This document shows, in pieces, positions 34,801-46,800 of a stretch of 64,000 bases of DNA. The stretch lies in contig NC_073357.2 in the NCBI RefSeq assembly GCF_027580225.2, positions 45,160,001 through 45,224,000 of the forward strand. The letters run 5' to 3'. Origin of the DNA: Misgurnus anguillicaudatus. Its lineage: Eukaryota; Chordata; Actinopteri; Cypriniformes; Cobitidae. How positions within the stretch are numbered: position 1 is the stretch's first letter; each line of letters starts with the position of its first letter. The notes under the pieces were generated by a model. That model saw only the letters and a list, made by a program, of their open reading frames with translations, did not search any database and was not told where the DNA came from. A program made the position numbers and the translations under genes.

Positions 34801-37800
34801 ACTGAACAAATTATGTTTTGTAAAGCTAAGAAATACACACATAAACATTAAAAAGCAAAAATCACTCACTGAATTACACAAGTAAGGAGCTGTTGCTTAA
34901 GTGACTGTTTTGTAAGGGGAATATTCTGACCTTCGATATGCAGTTTGTACACAAGCCTGTATGGCATAAACAGCTGGGCTGTCTAGAGGTGTTTTCCCAT
35001 GTGACAGTCACAGCATGAAGGTGGCTGATTCATTTCCCAGCTGACACTTTTGCACAGTTGTGTTGTGGCACATAAAGGTTAAAGACTATAGGGGGAAAGA
35101 AGAAAAACTCTCTTTATAACAGATGTAAATAGCAGGATGCTTGTCCTCCATCTAATCCCAGAGTACAACTTTCTCAAATGAGGAATGAAGCATTACTTCC
35201 TTATGCCAAACCACAGAAGGGCAATTTGTGTCAGGTAGCGGATATTTATATTAGCCTTGAGTTCTCTGTTGATAAGACTCTTGAGAATTTTAGGCATGTG
35301 TAATATTCAGTAAATACTACTGATGTCATTCTTCTGTTCATATTTTATTTAATAAAAAAAAATGCAATTCGTTCCTAATTGCAAGTCGTTCCTCATTGTT
35401 TGTCTGTATGCAGCAAAAGCAGGTGGAGATTGAGAGGGTACAGAAATGGCTGAAGATGTCGAAAAACTGGAACAAGTACAGAAACAGTGAACGGGTGAGG
35501 TTTCAATTCGCTCATATACTGGCTGCAGCATGCACACAGAGCAAATCTGTTACAGAACTTATTTGAGTAAACATTTATCTTAAAATGACATTAATTAAGA
35601 GTAAATTTTGGGTTGTATATTGTTGTTAATGTTACAATAGAACTGTAGCCCTGATGTTTGATACTTCCAAGGGTTTATGCAAGTTGTGCACTATGCTCTT
35701 TTTTCATACACTTCTAGTAACTTTTATGCCATTTAGGTTATATTTTATTAGTCCATTGCATTACTTTGGAACTGAACCCATGAGCTTGGGCAATGCAACA
35801 GTTTTATGCTATACCACTGAGCATCTAAACACTGTAAGAAGAAATATCCTTCTTTCACGTGTTAGGCAGAGATGTTGTCCACTTTATTAACAAGGACATG
35901 GTTTCTGTATCTGATTTTGATTATAATGCTCCAAGGATAAAAACACTTATGTTGAAAACATACACACCCACACATTTTCACAGTCTCTGTTTCTTTGTGC
36001 AGATGTTTAAAAGGGTGTATAAAGGCATTCCACTACAGCTGAGAGGGCAGGCCTGGGCCCTTCTCCTGGATGTTGAGAAAGTGAAGAACGACAATGTAGG
36101 AAAATATGAGGTACAAGAATGGAAACACAAATGCACACACATACGAGCTCGACAGTTTTAACCCCAGCCTATGTGTACGGCGTCGTCATGACTACAGTCG
36201 TGACTTGTTACTGGCCCGAGACCGGTTGTTTGGTGAGAGTGGGATTACTGGTGTTTTTGTAAATCTATTTCGAAGGGATTAGAGTGTGATCTGAAAACAA
36301 GCAGATGGCTGATACAAATCATAGCAAGAGATTGAAGAACAAAACCTGACAGGCAAATAAACCACCAGAGCTATTGAGGAAACAAAACAACCAGGAAGTT
36401 TTGTTGTCCTCCACTGTCAAATTTGACCAGTGTGACCCTTGCTTTGAACTAGGGTGGCTACTAATGGATCAAAAAAAAAATTTTTTTTTTAATGTTCAAC
36501 TCTCACCCCCTAAATGTGATAGAATATCAATAAAAACACACTGTGCAAAATTTGGAATTGTTCCTACAATATCTAGAGGTTGCTCAAGGCCTTTGAATAT
36601 TTCCAAAATCACATATTTTTGCAAAAACTGTACCATTTAAAAACGCACAACACACGTAAAACTTGCTTTTTGGAGGGTAACTTTGTTCCAGTTATTTCAG
36701 TCTCTTTTGATCCGAGTAACCATATAGCGGACTTGCTTCAGCCATTGTCTCAGTGTATATTGTCTATTGTGCTTCATTCACATTTCATTCAAAGCTTTCT
36801 TGCTAGAAAGACATATCACAACTAAAACAGGAGTTTTAATTGCATGGAACATGGTCAAATCAGTCCATTACTGACATAAGTATATATTATTAAACAATTA
36901 TACATGCTAGCACAAAGTATGTCATAATATGCGAATGTGTTAAACTTCAAAGGTCTTGAGCAACCTCTAAATATTAATTAATATTGAAAACATTTTGCAC
37001 AATTTTTTATTTATTTATTCAAACATATTGGTAGGGTGAGAGCATGAACTTTTAAAAGTTAAAAAATAAAGACCACCCTAGTGTCTACTATGGAGAACCC
37101 AGAGTACCGCTTTAAAATAAAGGGAGAAATCAATGTAATGATTAAAACATACAAATTTTAAAAAAATAAATCTATTTTAAATTGACAAATTAATAGATAT
37201 ATTTTAAATGGTTTAATATAACAATAAAAAAATTATTTGCTACACAATGTTTAATTCATGTTTTAAAATGTAGATAAAACAATAAAAAGTATATTCATAC
37301 ATTTTAAATGCACATTTCACATCACGATTTAATAAAGCATTTGGCAAATGCTTTTCTCTTTATTAATTGCCAATTGCTTTTCATTGCCGTTTTGCCTAAT
37401 GCTTTTCTTTATTCGTTTGTCATTTGGGTTAAAGAATGTCATTGTAAAGTACACACATGGGAGCAACAAATCAACTTTTAAGTCCGTTTTAAGATACACC
37501 CCCTTTTTAACACAACAGAGCCAGCTTTAATTTAGGCTTTTGTCAGTCAGACTGTTGACTACTTTTCTTAATTCAGTTCAGTTCATATTTATTTGTATAG
37601 CACTTTTCACAATGCATTTTGTTTCAATCTGCTTTACAGAAAATGCATGTTTCTGTCAGGAAAAATAAACATTATATTGTTTTTCAGTTAGCAAAATTTA
37701 TGAATATATTTATCATATTTGACCGTTTTTCTATGATGATCCAGAGCTCATGCTATTTGAAGTCATCATAGACAAAGTTTCAAAAACTATTATGGTTATA

Positions 37801-40800
37801 CAGTAGAAACAATAAATGTAGTAATTATGGTATGTGGTGAAAACTTTGATTAGCGTGGTACATTTTTATAAGAGCATTTACTGTAAGTGATGTTTGACTT
37901 GTAAAGTTATCTTCTTGCAATGCAAAGTTATGTAACAATGTGTCTCTGTAGTAATTTTGATTGAACTTTTTTATGGATGTGGTTTGTTTGATTGACAGAA
38001 AATGAAGATGCAAGCCCAGTTGTACTCCACAGAAATCAAACAGATTGACCTAGACATCAACAGGACCTTTCGAAACCACATTATGTTTATGGATAGATTC
38101 GGTGTGAAGTAAGTAACACAATCATACATGTTAATGCTGTATGATAGGATATCTTCAGGCTGTGAGTGCTTTATTTGCATGCTAAAATAAATTCAGTGCC
38201 AACATTTGTTTTTTACAGCTACAGTATTACTTTAAAACATTGCTTATATCTCTTCAGATCTCCGTTCTCCCTTGCGTGCAATATGAAATGCTTATATTGC
38301 TGCTTGTTGATTTAACACAAGCACACTGTAATATTCAGGCTTCTTAACAGCTCCGCTTGGTTTCATTTCCTGTGGGAGAGAAATGATGAACTTTTACTTA
38401 TGAATTGATTTGTTTTTATGAAGTTGTATTATTAAAGCTTTTAAAGTTTCACATCACAGTAATGATTCATAAATCATCTGTCCGAGTCGAATAATGTCTG
38501 TCTAAACCTCAGCTTTTAACCAGCCGCCCACTTCCACTGTCCACATTTACTTTATATGCATTTTATTGTCTTTCCGTTAAAGGGTGTTTATGTAACTATG
38601 AAATAAAATACCTGATAATATGAAATAGAGACATGTTTATGGTTGAAAATACCATACTGTAACATGGACAATTAACTCATTCACCACCAGCCTTTTTTAA
38701 AAAGTTGCCCGCCAGCATTTTTTGTGATTTTTTTTTAACAAGTTTCACAAACTGCCTTCCTGAAAAATTTTCTTCTATAAATATATAAACATACAATATA
38801 TTTAAAATGAAAGAACAGACCCTTTGTTTTTAAACAAACAAACAAATAAACAAAACGGAAGAAGTTTAAAATCATCCTATTTTCATTTATTCTCTTTTTA
38901 TAACCTGTGAAATATGGGTAGGTTTCTTCAAAAATTCCAAATTTTGAGCAAAAATAATATAATTTTTTAAAGAACTTTTGGTAAAGATCAGATTCAGAAC
39001 GAATCATACACAGAGTTTACAATATTGGAGCTGATGCTTCAGTTTTGTATAAATTAAGTAAGAGCACCACCTAGTGGATAATAGCGTAATTAAAGAATAC
39101 CGTAAAAACTTGTCAGGAAAGCGTCATTGGCAGGGAAATGATTTTTCTTAGTTGACTAGATAACTTGTCAATGGCACAGAAAGAGTAAATATCTTAAACG
39201 AAAGTACTTCATTATGGTCTGTTAAACCTAAATGTTTTGATGATTTTGCAATATCTCCTTGGTTCCTCTTGTAATGTAATACGAGCACTGATTTAATTTT
39301 GCATTTATATTTGAAATTCTCCCAGTAGGCCAAAATGGGGATGATGTCATTGAGGATTTAATAGATTGCAGGCCTTACAGATTCAAGTGGAAAGTGTTGC
39401 TCATCTGAATGGTGTCTGTCTTTACTACTCACACATGAAGGGCGGGGTTCAACTTTAATTTAAAGAAACAATCTTCAAATTATTTTGGGATCATTGTGGA
39501 AAAATATGATGTTTTCTTCTTCTTTGCGGTGTGGCGTTTAGTATGGAATGCGAGAGTGGTGTTTTCTGGTAGTTTATCTTGTGATGTAAGTCTGATATTT
39601 TGTTCTCTTCTTCTCATTTGCTTCTGTTATTTTTTGATTTACAGGCAGCAATCTTTATTCCATGTGCTTTCTGCATACTCTGTTTACAACACGGTAAGAA
39701 TCAAGTTATATCCACGCTCCAGTCCACCAAAAGTTGGTTACATAATCGCTGACTAAGTATGTTTTTGTCCACAGGAAGTGAGTTACTGCCAGGGCATGAG
39801 TCAGATTGCTGCCATTCTTTTAATGTTCATGAACGAAGAAGATGCATTCTGGGCTCTGTCACAGCTTTTAACCAATCAGAAACATGCTATGCATGGTGAG
39901 CCTTATTTTGTTAATTTTTGTATTTTAAGTGTTGCTATCATTTCCATGATATTTAACATTTCAGGATACATGATCTTTGTCCAATGTCCAAAAGTAGAGA
40001 CAGTGCAGCATCACAGGTGAAACATTGATGAAGGGGCTTAATGGTCTAGGGTTTATAAAGTTAATTTTCTAAGACACTATTCTTTTTTTTTTGCATATAC
40101 GCATTAGAGAATAAAGACTTTTTAGTGAAAAAACAAGTGCAAACATGCATAGGGCCAGATTTACTAACAGTTTGCGCCAGCGCAAACCATTATTTTGGCA
40201 TTAAATAACTACTGTCGGGATTTACTAAAGACGCGCAGTGGATAATTAGCACTGAAAGGTGTGGTCTAGTTATTTTTGCACCAATTGAGCTTATTGCTTA
40301 TGCATTTCTAGGGGGTTCCCTTTCAGACCCAAAATTTATGGGAAGAGAATATTGAAATGATTCACGCAACGCGATTTACTAATGTTTGCGCGTGTGATAT
40401 TACTGGTATTTGCGCCGAAAAAAAAGCATGTCTTAAATCATTTTGCGCTTGACATGGCTGCAATTGTTGCTGAGAGGCATCAGAGAGCACGTGGTACAAG
40501 CAGAGGATTTTTTTTAATATGTAACAGTTTATTTGAAATGCCAGAGTAACATATTATATAAAAATATTGTTTGCCAAGCCATGTTATATTTTGTTTGCTG
40601 GAGGAAATTAAAGGGGCAGTGAATTTGTCGATTTTATTGTTTTATACTTTTGTCTGGTGTCTACTTATGATGTTCGCGTGGTTTTTACATTCAAAAACTT
40701 AAAAAGCAATAAGTAATACGCTATTTTGTAACATGGATTAGTGGCTCTCTGGAGAAAAGCTTCGTTTGAAGGGGCGGGTCGCATTGAAAACCTGGACGTA

Positions 40801-43800
40801 AACGCCCAGTGCTATGATTGGACAGCTTCATTTCCTGTCATTACATGTGGGGAAATGTTTTAAAAACATTAATGTGTAAAAATAGCAGCTGAACACACAT
40901 ATGTTTGAGCCAGATTTTGGGTGATTCTGGGTGCTAAAGATGATACATATAAAAGACAATACATATAGTAAAGTACAAACAAAACTTTAAACTTTTGGCA
41001 ATCTTTAAAAACATGTTTACTTATTGTTGAGACACACGTGTGTCACGCACAGCTGTGGGCGGGGTCTACAAAAGTGGTCGTTGTATTTGGCTTTGGGGAG
41101 GTGCTTCAATTCTACTTTGACGTCATATTTTTCAGAATTCCTCACTCGGTCGTTATACTGGCTTGGTGCCAAAAACTGTTATATTTCAGTAGCACGGACG
41201 TTTTCAGTTCTGAAACTTGCAGGATGTTCATTTAAGTATGATGACCTCTTATATAACAAATTATCAAGTTAAAATTGAGTATTTGATTCACCGCTCCTTT
41301 AAAGAGGACTCACTAGGAGAGGTCACACAATAGTAGGTGTTTCAAAACTTTTATGTCCTCCTGTTCTTTTCAGTGTACTATGGCTTCGTTAGTTAGGATT
41401 TCACACCCTAAATTTTCAGCTGAGATGTCCATGGTGCTGAACTCAAGCAAATCAGGTGGTAGTAGATCACCAGCACCTGCAGGAGCATCAGCTCTGCTTA
41501 TTTGCGACCCTGAACAAATTTGCGCTGCTCTTAGTTGATTGCGTTGGTCAGCTGTTGCGCATGTGTTATTTAATTTGTGCATTTTTAGTAAAGAAACCCG
41601 GAGATATTACCACTCTCGTCTGTGCTTTTTGAAATTGCTTTTGCACTTATTTGCCCCGTTTAGTAAATCTGTCCGAAATTGTTAAAGAATATCACACAGG
41701 TGTTGATTCATCTCTTGCTGATATAGTACTTTCACATTTCTAATCCATTAAAGGTTTCTACATACCTGGATTTCCCAAACTTCAGCGGTTCCAGAACCAC
41801 CATGACCAGATTCTCTCCAAACTTTTACCCAAACTCAAGAAGCATTTGGATAAGATTGTTAAGCAGATGCAAGACTGCAAAATCTAACTTATAGTTACCT
41901 ATGCTTAGAAACCTGGGGCCAGTTGCACCAGCTGTATGTAAGTCACAATTTAGCCGTAAAATAACACTTAGTTACATTGTATGCACTACTAAATATTTTT
42001 GTGTTGCACCATTAAACTTTAGTTACCCATCAAACAGTTTTTGGTTTGACGACTATTAGGGGTTGTGCACACCAAAGCTTTAAAACGCAGCTGAAAATGC
42101 CCGGAGGACGCGGAATGCCAGCTGTTTTTCAGCTGAGCGCCAACTTTCTTCAGCTGAGCCCTTTGGTTGCTGTGATACTTTCGCTTTCTTTATCAGTTGT
42201 TGTACGATGCCGTTTGGTTGTTGTGATATTTGTCCCGCCCCTCCTCCACTGTGATTGGATAGCCGTATGAGAACTGACATTGACGAGCTGAGGTTTTCAC
42301 CCAAAGTTGAATATTTGTGGAGAAGAGTGCGGAAAAAAGGTTGATCGCCGTCTTTCAGCAAAACGCTAGCTGCTGACTTTTTTGAAAAACACAGAGGCTG
42401 CATCCGAAACCACATACTGTACAGTAGATACTGAATGAGATGAGGTACCTACTTACTGACGTTAAAACAGTAGGTACTGTATAGTATGAATCCCGGTAGT
42501 ATGAATGTGATACATCTGCCATGTTGATACATCACCCGATATACGTCGTCATCACGTCATGTCATACCAGCGCGAAACCGGCCGCATCGCTGCTTTCACC
42601 TCTTGTTCTTCATTGCATAACTCCGCTCCCAGGGCATCATGGGATAGTGAAGTGTCCATCGTATGCACGCTGCAAAATCTAGCCGGAAGTAGTAGGTCAT
42701 CCGGGTACTTTTCGCATACTGTTTTTGGAATACTATGTATTCGGACATACTACTCGCCTTGCCTATCTGCTTTTCGCCTACTATATAGTATGGAAATAGG
42801 TTGTTTCGGATGCAGCAAGAGCTTCCATTGGAAACAATAGGAAATGATTGAAAACATATGCCGGCTGCGGGCGTCAAAGCTTTGGTGGCAGCCCAAATTT
42901 AGCCTTGTTTTTGCCAAAAATGCTTGTTGGGTAGAGCATAACACTACGTAGAAACTAAATATTTACAAAAGCATCCGATCAGGAGTAACGGTTGGAATAA
43001 AATGTCAAAATCATAAGCTTTTTTTACTTAACAGACTTCAATCGTTTATATGACATATCTTAAAAGAGAGAACCTTAAACAGCGCATGCACACCACTTCG
43101 TGCATCAGTCCATGCTGTGCATGTAAAAAAAATCATAACTCATAAACAAATGTGGTTTCTTGTATCAGTATTTATTTATTTATTGATCTTATTCATTTAA
43201 AATACCTTTTTAAAACTAAAATACAGCTTCATCATATTATTCAATTATATATTTATATTACATCTGTAGTAGAATAGCATTAAATGTAAACATGTTTTAA
43301 CAGTTACTGTGTTAAGCAAATAATTTCTTTAAATAAACTGTAATTTTCAACACAATTTCTGCTAATAAATGTAAAGGATGCTATTGGATAATGAAGGACA
43401 TACGTCATATTATAACTTACCGGAGAGTTTACAGCCTTCTAGCTACGTTCTGCCTTGAGAAGAGGTGGTGCAAACAAATTAATTACAGTTACAAATTAGC
43501 TAGTAGTTACTAAGCCTCTAGTGTGGACATTACAGTCCAGTTTAAGCAAGAACTTACAGATGGCTGGTGCAACCCACCCTGATGTATATCAGTTTCTTTA
43601 ATGTTTCTCATCTGTCTTCCCTGCACTATTGTGATTTTTGTGATCCATTTAGGATAAAGAGCAGATGTCTAGTGGAATTTACAGCACTAAATGGTTCCTC
43701 CAGTGTTTCATTGACAGAGTAAGTATTTACGCATTGCATAATTTCATAATTTACACTTTGAATTATGCTGTAAACACTCTTACCAATGTCACAAATACAT

Positions 43801-46800
43801 TATGTAATCAGCGATTACAAGGTAGCTAGGAATGCATGCCAAATCACATGCAAAGCTCTCCGGTGGCCTCCTGTGGCATTTTGAATGTATCTGGTGAGTT
43901 GGCTGTTAGGATTATAACTGTGATTGTGTTTCACCATTGAGGCGCAAAGATATAAACCCTTCTAAATTTGCAAAATTGGATTCAGGCCAAGCCTGACAGC
44001 CAGTTCATACAGTAGATCTACTCAGACCTGTTGAAATAAAAGGTTGTGTCTTAAAGGGATAGTTCACTTTTCTGTCATCATTTACTCATCCTCGTGTTGT
44101 TGTTAACCTGTATGAATGATTGTTTTCTGCTGAACACAAAAGAAGATATTTTAAGGCAACACTAAGGAGTTTTTGCTCTTTGCTCCCCCTACAGGTTAGA
44201 AGCGTAATTGTTCATTACCACTGTCGTAAATACTGCAGCATAGCTGGCTCTGATTGGATTGTAGGTCTGCCGTAAAGCAAGTTTTTGTACTTTTCACTCA
44301 AACTACATGACCACTACCCGACGGTTGGAAACTTCTTTAGTGCGGTTTTGGCTGATAGAGGGCTGCAAAGCGAATGTAAAAGTGCCATTCACTCTGTTTT
44401 GAGTGGATGAACCACTGAAACTTTTTTGGAAATGTTATTTTAAGGTAAAAAAAAAACTCTTTGGTGTTGCTTTAATAAATGATGGTTAACACACAGCGGA
44501 TAGTGACCATTGACTTTCATGGTAGGAAAAACATATTTTGGAAGTATTGTGATAAATGATGAAGAAAATATTTTGATAAATGATGGTAAGCACACAGTTG
44601 ATGATACCATTAAATTCCATCATATTTTTTATTCCTGGTATGGAAGTCTATGGTCACTATCTGCTGTGTGTTCACCATCATTTAACAAAATATCTTTTTT
44701 TGTGTTCATCAGAAAAAAGAAATTCATACAGGTTTAGAACAACATGAGAATAACTAAATGATCACAGAATTTTTATTTTAATGTGAACTATCCCTTTAAG
44801 TGGACATTCAGGTTTATACAGCAGTTATACAGTTGTGTATGTCTGTGTCTACACCAGATAATAGATAACCTTAATACCACATTAATTCTTTATTGAGTTA
44901 ATTTAATCCTCTGTCTTCACATCTCTCCACACACTGCAAAAATTCCTTGTTGCATTAAAATTTTTAAGTTGAATCTACTTGAATTTACAATTAATTTCAA
45001 CGTTCTTGACTGGTGAGGAGTTGCTGTAAATTATAGAAATAAAGTTGAATTAGCTTAAGTTATTTCAAATTATTTTTTGTGATTTATAGCGGCTCACAGG
45101 TCAGGAATGTTGAAATTAATTGTGTGTTTAGGTTGATTTAGCTTAAAAATTTGCAGTGTGTGGAGAGATGTGAAGACAGAGGATTAAAGTAACTAAATAA
45201 AGAATTAATGTGGTATTAAGGTTATCTATTATCTGGTGTAGACACAGAAATGTACAAAAAAAATAGTTTGAGTTTAATAGTATGTTGTTCCTGTAGTTCA
45301 ACTGGTCAATCATTGTGTTATCACAGCAAAGTTTGTGGGTTCAATTCAGGGAGCACACATGCTCATGCTGATAAAATGTACAGCTTGAACCCACTGTACT
45401 GCAAGTCCCTTTGGATAAAAGCATCTGCCAAATGCATAAATATAAGTGCTTGGCAATGAATGAAGCAGACTAATCCAAAACTATTTATAAGCAATGACAT
45501 GCACCCAAGGAAAACAGTTTAGATAGAGCAAGCCTATCATAAGCCTGATTAATGGAGTTCAAACATTTGTTTTTGGTTGGTGTTTGGCTGAATGCATTGT
45601 GTTTCAAAGCTTTTGGCCATAAAAGCAGTTGAAGGGGATTCATACACTAGCACTGATGAGGTCCAGCTTTTCGACTAACTGTACGTTTTCTTCAAAGGAC
45701 TTCATTAAGTGCAGTGCATGTCTGTAATATATTTGACAGTTGCATTTGAAAATGCCTAATAAGCAGCCACAACACCACCTTCTAAATCGTGGGAATGTAA
45801 ATTGAGGTTGGTGCTTGACTAAAAGATATGAATTTAGTTGAAAATACATGCCCCTCTAATTCTTTGCCAAGGCCTTTTGATGGAGTTTTTCTCTGCACAT
45901 AAACACAATCCTGTAGCTTTTTGCTGTAAAGACAACCATTCGCATTGTAACCGGGCTGGATACAATTCTGCAGTGCTTTGCTTGAGCAGGATCAGGATGC
46001 TTATTTAGAGAGATTAGCTTTACGCTGACAAGAGCCCCAGTTTAAAGCTGGATTTCTGGTCTCATGTATAATGATATCTTACAAATTTATTTAGATTTAT
46101 GCATTTAACAGAAGCTTCTTACCAAACTGACTTGCAGTATTTTGTGTATATACATTTGATCTGCTTATACAGGCTGGGTCCGAAACCTTAGGCAGATGAC
46201 TTGTTGCCTCGCTGCCTCATTAGGTAATGACTTCAGAGGCTTGCAGGCAGTTCTGGGGAACATATTTGGACAGCCCTTATAGGCAGCTTAATGGAATTCT
46301 GTTTAAAATATAAACAGAGAGTGCCTTTGTGATAACTAACCCCATATTTCATATTTTAAAACTGTTATACTCATTTCTCTCTAGAAATGCAATCAAAATA
46401 TAAAAAAACTTTATTACACTAAATTTGTGATCCAACCGCTTTCTTGGTCGCCATTTAATTTTTTTAAAACTTGATCACACATGCACATATAGAGTTTTGG
46501 GACAAGATGATAAAGATAAATAAGTAAAGCAAACATTGGATTCGGATGGGCCTTGATGCCTTCACTGTTAGACTTAAAGAAATATTCCATTTTCTTAAAA
46601 GAAAAATCCAGATAATTTACTCACCACCATGTCATCCAAAATGTTGATGTCTTTCTTTGTTCAGTCGAGAAGAAATTATGTTTTTTGGGGAGAACATTGC
46701 AGGATTTTTCTCGTTTTGATGGACTTTGATAGACACCAACATTTAACACTTAACTCAACATGTAACAGTTTTTTTCAACGGAGTTTCAAAGGACTATAAA

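Noticed and set aside
45284..45360. tRNA gene from A and B boxes
   Set aside because: Acceptor and anticodon stems do not pair, and the SINE 3' domain follows; it is a SINE head.
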